DNA of 64,000 nt from Amycolatopsis sp. DSM 110486 (GTDB taxonomy: Bacteria > Actinomycetota > Actinomycetes > Mycobacteriales > Pseudonocardiaceae): NCBI RefSeq assembly GCF_019468465.1, contig NZ_CP080519.1:5846001-5910000 (forward strand), given 5' to 3'. This document shows, in pieces, positions 52,820-61,139 of the stretch. Both the position numbers and the translations under genes were made by a program. The stretch's first letter is position 1. The number at the start of each line of letters is the position of its first letter. Below the pieces are notes generated by a model. It was not told where the DNA came from and did no database searches. It saw nothing but the letters and a program-made list of their open reading frames with translations.

Positions 52820-52825
52820 TACCCT
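52820..52825 (+). promoter_or_regulatory. Leaderless -10 element before the anchored unknown gene
   Basis: TACCCT, seven bases before the GTG at 52833. Confidence 0.5.
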
Positions 52826-52832
52826 CTCGGGG

Positions 52833-53426
52833 GTGACCGCCCGTCCGCCCGCACCCGCCCGCCAGCGGTGGCTGGTACCCGTCATCGTCGTGGTGTTGTC
52901 GATCACCGTCGGCGGTGGCCTGCTCGCGCGCGAGCTGTACCGCCGCCCGGTCGTCGACACCGCCGACCCCATCGCCCTCACGACGCCGACGTCGGTGGAC
53001 AAGGACGACCTACCCGGTCCCGGTGACGTCAAGGTCACCGAGGACGCCGCCCGGCACCCGAACGGCAAGGCCGTGCAAGCCGTGCTGCAGGACTACTTCG
53101 ACGGCATCAACAACCACGACTACGACCAATGGGCACGCTCGGTCAGCAAAGCCCGGATCTTGGACAACCCCCGCACGATGTGGACGAGCGACTACAAGTC
53201 CACGAAGGACGGCAGCATCCTGCTGTACCGCATCGAACCCGGAGCAGGCTCGTCGCTGCGGGTGCTCGTGGGCTTCACCAGCACGCAGTCGTCCAACGAG
53301 GCACCGGAAGCGCTCAAGGAGGGCTGCATCCACTGGCGCCTGGTGCTGCCGATGATCCTCGAAGGCGGCGGGTACAAGATCGACACCGTCACCCCCGGGA
53401 CCTTGCCCGAACAGGAGAAGTGCTGA
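52833..53426 (+). CDS. Membrane-anchored hypothetical protein, 197 aa
   Basis: A short basic N-terminus and one helix (WLVPVIVVVLSITVGGGLLA, residues about 12-32) are followed by an external domain with an NTF2/SnoaL-like feel (VQAVLQDYFDGINNHDYDQWARSVS, SILLYRIEPGAGSSLRVLVGFTS, EGCIHWRLVLPMILEGGGYKID). It has two cysteines, including one at the C-terminus (EQEKC). The GTG at 52833 follows a leaderless-type TACCCT. I do not recognise a family. It ends before a long perfect hairpin shared with fabF. Confidence 0.7.
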   Translation: MTARPPAPARQRWLVPVIVVVLSITVGGGLLARELYRRPVVDTADPIALTTPTSVDKDDLPGPGDVKVTEDAARHPNGKAVQAVLQDYFDGINNHDYDQWARSVSKARILDNPRTMWTSDYKSTKDGSILLYRIEPGAGSSLRVLVGFTSTQSSNEAPEALKEGCIHWRLVLPMILEGGGYKIDTVTPGTLPEQEKC

Positions 53427-53443
53427 CTCTGCCCGGCCCGGAC

Positions 53444-53488
53444 AACGAATCAGGGCCCCTCCCGCGACGGGAGGGGCCCTGATTCGTT
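53444..53488. terminator. Perfect 21-bp hairpin between convergent genes
   Basis: Arms 53444-53464 and 53468-53488 are exactly complementary around a three-base loop (CGA). It lies between the anchored unknown gene and fabF and should terminate both. Confidence 0.88.
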
Positions 53489-53501
53489 GCGGTGGAACCG
53501 A

Positions 53502-54752
53502 TCAGGCGGCCGGCGTGAACAGCAGGGCGGTGTTGTGGCCGCCGAAGCCGAACGAGTTGCTGAGCGCCGCGGTGAGCTCGACCTTGCGGTTCTCGCCCGA
53601 CACGATGTCGAGCTGCACCTTCGGGTCGAGGTCGGTGAGGTTCAGCGTGGCGGGCACCACGCCTTCGTAGAGCGCGAGGATCGTGGCGATGCCCTCGACC
53701 GCGCCGGCACCGCCGACGAGGTGGCCGAGCGCGCCCTTCGGAGCGGTGACCACGGCGTGGTCGCCCACGGCCTTGAGGATCGCCGCCGCCTCGCCGATGT
53801 CACCGACCACAGTGGACGTCGCGTGCGCGTTGACGTGACCGATGTCCGCCGGGGACAGGCCGGCCATGCTCATGGCCGCCCGCATCGCCGCGATCTGCCC
53901 GATGCCTTCCGGGTGGTTGCCCGTGATGTGGTAGGCGTCGGACGTGATGCCGTAGCCGGCGAGCTTCGCGTAGATCCGCGCGCCGCGCTCCCTGGCGAGG
54001 TCGGCCCGCTCCAGCACGACCACCCCGGCGCCTTCGCCGAGCACGAAGCCGTCGCGGCTGGAGTCGAACGGCCGGGACGCGGCCGCCGGGTCGTCGTTGC
54101 GGGTCGACACCGTGCGCGCCTGGGCGAAGCCCGCGAGGGTGATCGGGTGGATGCACGCCTCGGTCCCGCCGGCGACCACGACGTCGGCCCTGCCGGACCG
54201 GATCATCTCGTAGCCGGTGGCGATGCCCTCGGCGCCGGAGGCGCACGCCGAAGCGGGGGAGTGGACCCCCGCCCGCGCCTTGAGGTCGATGCTCACGTGC
54301 GCCGCCGGCCCGTTGGGCATCAGCATCGGCACGGTGAGCGGCGACACCTTGCGGAGCCCCTGCTGGTGCAACAGGTCGTTCTGGCTCAGCAGCGTCATCG
54401 GGCCACCGACACCGGTGCCGATCGACACGCCGAGGCGTTCCGGCTCGACGTCGGTGTGCTCGTCGGTCTGCTCGGCGAACCCAGCGTCGGCCCAGGCCTG
54501 GCGGGCGGCGATGATCGCCACCTGCTCGCACCGGTCCAGCCGGCGGGCCTGGACCCGCGGCAGGACCTCGGACGGATCGACGGCCAGCGTCGCCCCGATC
54601 TTCACGGGCAGGCCGAGTTCTTCGACCCAGTCCGCGGTCAGCGGGCGGATGCCGCTGCGGCCGGACAGCAGGCCGTCCCAGGTGGACGCGACGTCCCCGC
54701 CGAGGGGCGTGGTCGCCCCCATACCGGTGATCACGACGTCGATGTTGCTCAT
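53502..54752 (-). CDS. fabF: 3-oxoacyl-ACP synthase II (FabF/KasA type)
   Basis: A 416-residue elongating condensing enzyme of type II fatty-acid synthesis. Catalytic Cys170 (SACASG), His310 (VNAHATST) and His344 (ALGHLVGGAG) are in the expected places, matching mycobacterial KasA. It adds malonyl-ACP units to growing acyl-ACP. GGGGAG precedes the ATG by six bases. It ends the fasR-fabD-fabH-acpP-fabF cluster; the gap after acpP is 64 bp. There is only one KAS II gene here, as in Streptomyces, whereas mycobacteria have kasA and kasB. Confidence 0.96.
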   Translation of the reverse strand: MSNIDVVITGMGATTPLGGDVASTWDGLLSGRSGIRPLTADWVEELGLPVKIGATLAVDPSEVLPRVQARRLDRCEQVAIIAARQAWADAGFAEQTDEHTDVEPERLGVSIGTGVGGPMTLLSQNDLLHQQGLRKVSPLTVPMLMPNGPAAHVSIDLKARAGVHSPASACASGAEGIATGYEMIRSGRADVVVAGGTEACIHPITLAGFAQARTVSTRNDDPAAASRPFDSSRDGFVLGEGAGVVVLERADLARERGARIYAKLAGYGITSDAYHITGNHPEGIGQIAAMRAAMSMAGLSPADIGHVNAHATSTVVGDIGEAAAILKAVGDHAVVTAPKGALGHLVGGAGAVEGIATILALYEGVVPATLNLTDLDPKVQLDIVSGENRKVELTAALSNSFGFGGHNTALLFTPAA

Positions 54753-54816
54753 GGGAGTCTCCCCAAGGTCTCGGCTCCGGACCGGGGAGCATCCCCGGCC
54801 CGGGTACGAAGAGGAC

Positions 54817-55062
54817 TTACTTCGAGTTGGCGGACACGTAGTTCATCGCGTCGCCGACGGTCTTCAGGTTGGCGAGCTCGTCGTCCGGGATCTTGACGCC
54901 GAACTTGTCCTCGGCCTGCACGGCGATCTCGACCATCGACAGCGAGTCGATGTCCAGGTCGTCCACGAACGACTTCTCGGCGGTGACGTCGTCCTGAGCC
55001 ACACCGGCCACCTCTTCGACGATCTCGGCGAGGCCGGCGAGGATCTCAGCGTTGTCAGCCAT
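54817..55062 (-). CDS. acpP: Acyl carrier protein (FAS II)
   Basis: An 81-residue acidic protein with the phosphopantetheine attachment serine in DDLDIDSLSMVE (Ser40) and helix II SMVEIAVQAEDKFGVKIPDD. It carries acyl intermediates between FAS-II enzymes. An AGGGA purine run lies about nine bases before the ATG. It lies between fabH and fabF, the streptomycete order. Confidence 0.95.
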   Translation of the reverse strand: MADNAEILAGLAEIVEEVAGVAQDDVTAEKSFVDDLDIDSLSMVEIAVQAEDKFGVKIPDDELANLKTVGDAMNYVSANSK

Positions 55063-55133
55063 TGGAGTTGTTCCCTTCTCGGTTCTTCTACAGGTCCACC
55101 TCGCGGACACGGCGTCCGCGAGGGAAGTATCCA

Positions 55134-56117
55134 TCAGGGGCAGACGAAGGCCTGTCCGGCATACGAGAGCCCGGCGCCGAAACCGATCGCCAGCACGATG
55201 TCGCCCGGCTTCGCGGTGCCTGCCTTGCGCATGTGGTCCAGCGCCAACGGGACCGACGCCGACGAAGTGTTGCCGGAGTACTTGATGTCGTCGGCCACGA
55301 TCATGTCCTCCCGCGCGCCCGCGGCGCGCAGCTTCTTCGCGATCGACTCGACGATGCGCAGGTTGGCCTGGTGCGGGATCAGCACGTCCACATCGGACGG
55401 TTGCAGGCCCGCGGCCTCGAGCGCCCGCAGGGCGATCGGCGCGATCTGCGTGGTCGCCCAGCGGAAGACCGACTGGCCCTCCTGGTAGATCCACTTCTCG
55501 TCGCGCATGTAGATCAGGTCCACGAGGTCGCCCGCGCTGCCCCACACGACCGGGCCGATGCCCGGCTCGTCGGAGCCGCCGACCACCGCGGCGCCCGCGC
55601 CGTCGGCGAAGATGATCGCGTTGGCGCGGTCGGTCGGGTCCACCACGTCGGTGAGCTTCTCGGCGCCGATCACGAGCACCTTCTTCGCGGAGCCGGCGCG
55701 GATCAGGTCCGAGGCCACGCCGAGGCCGTAGCAGAAGCCGGCGCACGCGGCGTTGAGGTCGAAGGCGCCGGGGCTCGGGATGCCGAGCCGGGCGGCGACC
55801 TGGCCGGCCGCGTTCGGAATGGGCGAGGGCATCGTGCAGTTCGGCAGGATGACCGTGTCCACTTCGGACGGATCGACGCCCGCGTCTTCCAGTGCGGCGG
55901 TGCCGGCGGCGACGGCGAAGTCGACGAGCAGCTCGTCCTTGTTCCCGAAGCGACGCTCGATGATGCCCACGCGCTCGCGGATCCATTTGTCGTTGGTGTC
56001 CATGAGCTCCGAGAGGTCGTCGTTGGTCACGACCCTCTCCGGCTGGTGGCTGCCGACGCCGAGGATGCGGGTGCTGGCAGGGCCCGTGCTCTGGCGCAGG
56101 CTGGGACGGTCGGTCAC
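55134..56117 (-). CDS. fabH: 3-oxoacyl-ACP synthase III
   Basis: A 327-residue initiating condensing enzyme. The triad Cys125 (AACAGF), His249 (PHQANLRI) and Asn283 (SGNTSSASV) is complete. RILGVGSHQPERVVTNDDL is the usual opening. It starts fatty-acid synthesis from acyl-CoA (branched or straight, or longer as in mycobacterial FabH). The GTG at 56117 overlaps the fabD stop by four bases and has AGGAGG at seven bases, so translation is coupled. Chain preference cannot be read from sequence alone. Confidence 0.96.
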   Translation of the reverse strand: MTDRPSLRQSTGPASTRILGVGSHQPERVVTNDDLSELMDTNDKWIRERVGIIERRFGNKDELLVDFAVAAGTAALEDAGVDPSEVDTVILPNCTMPSPIPNAAGQVAARLGIPSPGAFDLNAACAGFCYGLGVASDLIRAGSAKKVLVIGAEKLTDVVDPTDRANAIIFADGAGAAVVGGSDEPGIGPVVWGSAGDLVDLIYMRDEKWIYQEGQSVFRWATTQIAPIALRALEAAGLQPSDVDVLIPHQANLRIVESIAKKLRAAGAREDMIVADDIKYSGNTSSASVPLALDHMRKAGTAKPGDIVLAIGFGAGLSYAGQAFVCP

Positions 56118-57037
56118 AGGGCGTCCTCCTCGCGCAGCTTCGCCAGCTCGGCCGGCGTCTTCAGCGCGGTGGTTGTGGTGACGACACCCTTGAGCTGCCG
56201 CTTGACCAGGCCGGTCAGCGTGCCCGCGGGCGCCAGTTCGACAGTGCTGCTCACGCCGAGCGACACGAGGCCGTCCATCGTGAGGTCCCAGCGCACGGGC
56301 CGGGTGACCTGCGCGAGGAGCCGCTCCAGGTACTCGGTGCCGCTGGTGACCACGGTGCCGTCGGCGTTCGACAGCAGCGGGCGCGTGGGGTCGGCCGGGG
56401 TGAGGCCGGCGGCGTGCTCGCGAAGGGCGTCTTCCGCCGGCGCCATGTACGGCGTGTGGAAGGCTCCCGCGACCTTGAGCGCACGGATCTTCGTGCCCTC
56501 CAGGGGTTCGGCGACGATCCGCTCGATGGCGTCGGCCGCGCCCGAGGCGACGATCTGGCCGGCGCCGTTGCGGTTGGCCGCGGCCAGCCCGCGCTCTTCG
56601 AGCCACGCGACGACCTGCTCGGGGTCACCGAGCATCACGGCCGCCATCGACGTCGGCTCCAGCGCGCAGGCCTTGGCCATCTCGGCGCCGCGCACCGCGG
56701 CCAGCGCCACGGCGTCGGCCGGGGTCAGCACCCCGGCGATCGCGGCGGCGGCGAGCTCGCCCACGGAGTGGCCGGCCACCGGCGCGTCGTCGGCCACCGG
56801 CGCCACCTGCTGCAGGCGCTCGAACGAGAGCAGCGAGAGCGCGACGATCAGCGGTTGCGCGACCGCGGTGTCCTGGATCTCCTCGGCGTCGCCTTCCGTG
56901 CCGAGGCGGACGAGGTCGAGCCCGGCGCGGGCGGACCACTCCTCGACGCGCGCGCGGGCGCCGTCGGTCTCGAGCCACGGGGAGAGCATGCCGGGGGCCT
57001 GTGAGCCCTGGCCGGGTGAGAGGACTGCTGCTGTCAC
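56114..57037 (-). CDS. fabD: Malonyl-CoA:ACP transacylase
   Basis: A 307-residue acyltransferase that loads malonate on ACP. The nucleophile is in GHSVGE (Ser91), with Arg116 (AVRGAEMAK) and His194 (AGAFHTPYM). The GTG start has no ribosome-binding site and lies 220 bp after fasR in the gap that contains FasR-site-like palindromes, so it probably has its own regulated promoter. It heads the FAS-II transcript. Confidence 0.95.
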   Translation of the reverse strand: MTAAVLSPGQGSQAPGMLSPWLETDGARARVEEWSARAGLDLVRLGTEGDAEEIQDTAVAQPLIVALSLLSFERLQQVAPVADDAPVAGHSVGELAAAAIAGVLTPADAVALAAVRGAEMAKACALEPTSMAAVMLGDPEQVVAWLEERGLAAANRNGAGQIVASGAADAIERIVAEPLEGTKIRALKVAGAFHTPYMAPAEDALREHAAGLTPADPTRPLLSNADGTVVTSGTEYLERLLAQVTRPVRWDLTMDGLVSLGVSSTVELAPAGTLTGLVKRQLKGVVTTTTALKTPAELAKLREEDAL

Positions 57038-57257
57038 GCCGTCTATGACACCACGCTGGGTCGCGTCCCTCGGATGCGGCCGGTCACCAAGTCCACGGGG
57101 CGTTATTGGAGGAAACCTCCAAAGACCCGGGATAGAACCTTGCCCTTAACCCAGATGCCTTGTGGGATTCAACCATCGCTTGCCGTGAAGTCTGTCACGG
57201 GACCGGTGCCGCGCGCGGGCACGTCACGCCGAGTCGTCATCCGGGCCGCCGCAAGAG
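57038..57257. promoter_or_regulatory. fasR-fabD gap with two palindromes
   Basis: TTGGAGG-AAA-CCTCCAA (57106-57122) and CCGTGA-AGTCTG-TCACGG (57183-57200) are perfect inverted repeats. FasR is known to act at the fabD-region promoter in Streptomyces and at its mycobacterial counterpart, so one of these may be its site; the second could instead be the fasR terminator. Confidence 0.5.
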
Positions 57258-58469
57258 TCACCAGAGGCCGCGGGCGCGGGCCAGCCTGCCGACGGTGAGC
57301 GCGGCCCGGAGCACGAACGCGTCGCGCGGCTCGGTGGGGTTGCGGCCGGTGAGCTCGGCCGCTTTGCGCAGCCGGTACCGCACGGTGTTGGGGTGCACGA
57401 ACAACGTCTGCGCGCAGCGTTCGAGCACGCCACCGCTCTCGAGGTAGGTCTCCACGGTGCGCTGCAGCGCGGTGCCCGCCTCCTCCAGCGGCCGCGCCAC
57501 GAGATCCACCAGCAGGCGCTCGGCCTCGGGATCACCCGACAGCGCGCGCTCGGGCAGCAGGTCGTCGGAGCGGACGGGCCGTGGCGCGCCCGGCCAGCCC
57601 ACCACCGCGCGCAGGCCCGAAAGCGCTTCGGCCGCGCTGTGGTGCGCCTCGGCGAGCGACGGCACGGTCGGGCCGGCGACCACGGGACCGTCGGCGAACA
57701 CCGCGGACATCCGCGAAAGCGTTTCGCGTTCCTTCACGCCGCCTTCGGTCGGGCCGCCGATCACGATCACCAGCCGTGAGCCCTGCACCGACAGCAGCAC
57801 GGGCCGGCCGACGCGCGCGGCGCGGCTGCGGACCTCGAACACCACCGTCGGCGGGTCCTCCGAAGGCGGGTTGCCCACGATCACGGTCGCGGCCGACGCG
57901 GGGTCCCAGCCGAGCGCGGCCGCGCGTGAGAGCACCGCCTCCTCGGCGTCGCCGCGCACGATTCCGTCGACGACCAGCGCTTCCAGCCGCGCGTCCCACG
58001 CGCCGCGCGCCTCGGCCGCCGCCGCGTAGGAGTTGGCCGCGGCGAACGCGATCTCCCTGCCGTAGCGCAGGATTCCCTCGATCAGGGCCGCGCGTTCGGC
58101 CTCGTTCGCGGCGAACTCCGGCAGCTGTTCCTCGAACTGCTCGATCGCGAGCCGCACCATGCTCACGGCCTGGCGCAGGCTGATGTAGCGCGACAGCTCG
58201 GCGGGCGCGTCGCGGAACGCCTCGGTGGTGAGCTTGAGCGCTTCCTTCGAGTCGCGCAGCCAGTCGACGAACCCCGCCGCGCCCGCCTGCGTGATCAGCA
58301 GCACGCTGGCGCGCTGGTCGGCGGGCAGCCGCCCGAACCACACCAGCCGTCGTTCCATCACAGCGACGCTCGCGCTCGCGAGCCGTCCTGAGGCGTGGTC
58401 GAGCGAGCGCAGCGTCTTCGCTGACAGCCCGTGGTGCTTGGGGACCCGGCGCCCCGTCGTCTCTGCCAT
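57258..58469 (-). CDS. fasR: PucR-type regulator FasR
   Basis: A 403-residue regulator with a PucR-type C-terminal HTH (LERCAQTLFVHPNTVRYRLRKAAELTGRNP, residues about 345-375) and a large N-terminal sensing region (RRLVWFGRLPADQRASVLLITQAG). Position and family match Streptomyces FasR (SCO2386 neighbourhood) and M. tuberculosis Rv2242, which activate fatty-acid synthesis genes and sense long-chain acyl-CoA. GGAGG lies nine bases before the ATG. It precedes fabD on the same strand. No other regulator is in the cluster. Confidence 0.92.
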   Translation of the reverse strand: MAETTGRRVPKHHGLSAKTLRSLDHASGRLASASVAVMERRLVWFGRLPADQRASVLLITQAGAAGFVDWLRDSKEALKLTTEAFRDAPAELSRYISLRQAVSMVRLAIEQFEEQLPEFAANEAERAALIEGILRYGREIAFAAANSYAAAAEARGAWDARLEALVVDGIVRGDAEEAVLSRAAALGWDPASAATVIVGNPPSEDPPTVVFEVRSRAARVGRPVLLSVQGSRLVIVIGGPTEGGVKERETLSRMSAVFADGPVVAGPTVPSLAEAHHSAAEALSGLRAVVGWPGAPRPVRSDDLLPERALSGDPEAERLLVDLVARPLEEAGTALQRTVETYLESGGVLERCAQTLFVHPNTVRYRLRKAAELTGRNPTEPRDAFVLRAALTVGRLARARGLW

Positions 58470-58570
58470 TCGTTTCGATCCTCCGCTGGAATCCTAGTTG
58501 GACATTCGATCGGCAACTTTCGGTGGCGGACACGCAACCGGGGGCGCTAGGCACCGTCCGGCGGGAACTC

Positions 58571-58600
58571 TACGATCCGTAACCGGTGATGTACGTCACC
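58571..58600 (+). promoter_or_regulatory. -10 element and palindrome before the ABC exporter
   Basis: TACGAT (58571-58576) is a good -10, and a perfect GGTGA-TGTACG-TCACC (58585-58600) lies just downstream of it. A repressor at this palindrome would block elongation or initiation. No linked regulator is present. Confidence 0.55.
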
Positions 58601-58629
58601 GAAATCCGACAACAAGGGGGAAAGGGCCG

Positions 58630-59553
58630 ATGCCAGAGCCCGGACTGGAGATCGATGCGATCTCCAAACGCTACGGCACTGTCGTGGCACTGGAGAAGAT
58701 GACTTTCGACGTGCGGCCGGGCGAGCTGTTCGGCTTCGTCGGCAGCAACGGCGCGGGCAAGACCACCACGATGCGCATCGCGCTCGGGGTGCTCAGCGCG
58801 GACGCGGGCGAAGTCCGCTTCGCGGGTTCGCCCATCACTCACGAAACCCGGCGGCACATCGGGTACATGCCGGAAGAGCGTGGTTTGTATCCGAAGATGA
58901 AGGTGGGCGAGCAGCTGACGTACCTCGCGCGGCTGCACGGCATGTCGGCGGCCGACGCGAAGGCGTCGACCGAGCGCTGGACCGAACGGCTCGGCGTGGC
59001 TTCGCGCCGCGGCGACGAGGTGGAGAAGCTCAGCCTCGGCAACCAGCAGCGCGTGCAACTCGCGGCCGCGCTGGTGCACGAACCGCGCATCCTCGTGCTG
59101 GACGAACCGTTCTCGGGCCTGGACCCGGTCGCGGTCGACGTGATGAGCAAGGTGCTCAAGGAGAAGGCGGCCGACGGCGTGCCCGTCGTGTTCTCCAGCC
59201 ACCAGCTGGATCTGGTGGAGCGCCTCTGCGACCGCATCGGGATCGTCCGGAGTGGACGGATGGAGGCGATGGGCACCGTCTCGCAGCTGCGGGCCGGCGG
59301 CGCCGTGCGGCTGCTCGTCGACGCGCCGCAGGCGGCCGACGGCTGGGCCGCGAACCTGCCCGGCGTAACGGTGCTGGGCCGCGACGGTTCGGTGACCGAG
59401 CTCGAGCTCGTCGACGGTGCCGACGACCAGGTCGTGCTGCGCGCGGCGCTGGCGACCGGGCCGGTGCGCGAGTTCGCGCGGAAGCTCCCGTCGCTGACCG
59501 ATCTGTTCCGTTCCGTCGTCACCGAGCACCACCACGAGGAGGTTGCGGCATGA
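58630..59553 (+). CDS. ABC transporter ATPase (NatA/DrrA-like)
   Basis: A 307-residue ATP-binding subunit. Walker A is VGSNGAGKT (37-45), Walker B ILVLDEP (154-160), followed by FSGLDP and the switch His in SSHQLD. The signature loop is LSLGNQQ (134-140), not the usual LSGGQ, a pattern seen in NatA-like exporters. A C-terminal DUF4162-like domain follows (SVTELELVDGADDQ). ATG at 58630 has GGGGGAAAGG upstream. It works with the permease that begins at an overlapping ATGA. Likely substrates are drugs or sodium; neither is shown. Confidence 0.92.
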   Translation: MPEPGLEIDAISKRYGTVVALEKMTFDVRPGELFGFVGSNGAGKTTTMRIALGVLSADAGEVRFAGSPITHETRRHIGYMPEERGLYPKMKVGEQLTYLARLHGMSAADAKASTERWTERLGVASRRGDEVEKLSLGNQQRVQLAAALVHEPRILVLDEPFSGLDPVAVDVMSKVLKEKAADGVPVVFSSHQLDLVERLCDRIGIVRSGRMEAMGTVSQLRAGGAVRLLVDAPQAADGWAANLPGVTVLGRDGSVTELELVDGADDQVVLRAALATGPVREFARKLPSLTDLFRSVVTEHHHEEVAA

Positions 59554-60764
59554 GCACGCCCGACGTCCGCATGAGCCCGCTGTCCGGGGTCGGCCTGGTC
59601 GCCTCGCGCGAGATCAGCACGCGGCTGAAGTCCAAGGCCTACCGGATCAGCACGCTCGTGCTGCTCATCCTCATCGTCGCCGGGGTCGTGGTGCTGAAGC
59701 TCGTGGGCGGCAGCAGCGGTCCCGACGAGACCGTCGGCTACGTGCCGGCCGCGGCACCGCTGTCGGCGCCGCTGACGGCGATCGGGAAGTCGGTGGGGCA
59801 GGACATCGCCACGCAGCGCGTCGCCGACGAGCAGGCCGGCCTCGCGAAGCTGAAGGACGGCTCGATCGACGCGTTGCTGGTCCAGGGCGCGGACCGGGTG
59901 CACGTGCAGGTCGAGAAGGACCTCGACGGCAACCTCAAGAACGTGCTCACCGTGCTCGCGGGCCGCGTCGCGCAGAACTCGGAGATCATCGCGCAGCACG
60001 GTGATCCGGCGAAGGTGGACGCCGCCGTCGCGAGCGCGAGCATCGACGAGCTGCCGCCGCTGGAGAAACCGTACGACTACGACAGCCAGCAGCTCGTGCT
60101 CGGCATCATCGCGGGCATCCTCATCTACATGTCACTCCTGCTCAACGGCCAGACCGTGGCGCAGGGTGTGGTCGAGGAGAAGACGTCGCGCGTGGTCGAG
60201 CTGCTGCTGTCCACCATCAAGCCGTGGCAGCTGATGGCGGGCAAGGTGCTCGGCATCGGCACGGTCGGGTTGATCCAGATGCTCGCGATCGGGGTCGTCG
60301 GCATTGCCGCGGGCCTGGGGACGGGGGTGCTCACCATCTCGGTGTCCGCGGCCATCGGCACCGTCGTCTGGCTGGTGGTGTGGTACCTGCTCGGGTTCTT
60401 CATGTATTCGATCGTGTTCGCGGCGCTCGGCGCGCTCGTGTCGCGGCAGGAGGACGTGAGCGGCGCCGTGTCGCCGGCGCTGATGCTGGTGATCGTCGGG
60501 TACGTGGTGGGCATCTCCGTGCTGCCCTCGGACCCGTCGAACGAATTCGCCGAGGTGCTTTCGGTGATCCCGGTGTTCGCGCCGACGCTGATGCCGATGC
60601 GGCTCGCCATGGGCGGGGTGCCCGTGTGGGAAGCCGTGGTGTCGGTGGGACTCGTGGTGCTGCTGATTCCGCTTTTGATCTGGCTGGCCGCGCGGATCTA
60701 CCGCAACGCCGTGATGCGCACCGGTGCGAAGGTCAAACTGCGCGACGCGCTGCGCGCGGCCTGA
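59550..60764 (+). CDS. ABC transporter permease (NatB-like, ABC-2)
   Basis: A 404-residue permease with one N-terminal helix (ISTLVLLILIVAGVVVLKL), an external domain of about 140 residues, then about five helices from GIIAGILIYMSLLLNGQTVAQGVVEEKTSRVVELLLS onward. EEKTSRV is the characteristic coupling segment of NatB proteins. It pairs with the preceding ATPase, whose stop overlaps this start (ATGA). A regulator is not adjacent, and the substrate is unknown. It is followed by a 375-bp gap. Confidence 0.9.
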   Translation: MSTPDVRMSPLSGVGLVASREISTRLKSKAYRISTLVLLILIVAGVVVLKLVGGSSGPDETVGYVPAAAPLSAPLTAIGKSVGQDIATQRVADEQAGLAKLKDGSIDALLVQGADRVHVQVEKDLDGNLKNVLTVLAGRVAQNSEIIAQHGDPAKVDAAVASASIDELPPLEKPYDYDSQQLVLGIIAGILIYMSLLLNGQTVAQGVVEEKTSRVVELLLSTIKPWQLMAGKVLGIGTVGLIQMLAIGVVGIAAGLGTGVLTISVSAAIGTVVWLVVWYLLGFFMYSIVFAALGALVSRQEDVSGAVSPALMLVIVGYVVGISVLPSDPSNEFAEVLSVIPVFAPTLMPMRLAMGGVPVWEAVVSVGLVVLLIPLLIWLAARIYRNAVMRTGAKVKLRDALRAA

Positions 60765-61139
60765 GTGTCCGTTCGGTGAACGTGCGTCGTCGCCCTGTGA
60801 AACCCGAAGGCCGCTGAAACCTCGAAGGGTGCTGAAAGCCCTGAAGGGTCCGGCGAAACCTGAAGCGTATTCGCAGGGCGACGACGCGAACACCCGCTGA
60901 ATACGCCCGGTGGTAATACCCGCAAATGCTCGAGGCCGCCCGGCGCTTGCGGTTTACGCTGCGCCGGACGGCCTCGTCTCCCCGGTCCCCACCGGTAGTA
61001 CAAGTATGGCCGCGATTGATCTTCTCGCGCCAGTCGTCTCACTCGATCGTGGTGCAACGCACTCCCGCTGGCTGGGTACCTGATCATCGACCCGCTGCAA
61101 CAGCCCGCAGCCGGGAATCCATGACGAAGGGAGCCCAGC
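60765..61139. other. 375-bp gap with nested repeats and hairpins
   Basis: No convincing gene is visible. A perfect 14-bp inverted repeat (60784-60797 with 60874-60887) encloses four degenerate GAAACC-GAAGG repeats (about 60798-60870). GCGTATTC (60865-60872) can pair with GAATACGC (60899-60906), an alternative fold that excludes part of the first. A 15-bp interrupted hairpin (60931-60976) follows. Confidence 0.6.
60931..60976 (+). terminator. Interrupted 15-bp hairpin upstream of the MscS-like gene
   Basis: CGAGGCCG-C-CCGGCGC pairs with GCGCCGG-A-CGGCCTCG around a 14-base loop. There is no strong T-run. It may end the ABC transporter transcript. Confidence 0.6.
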
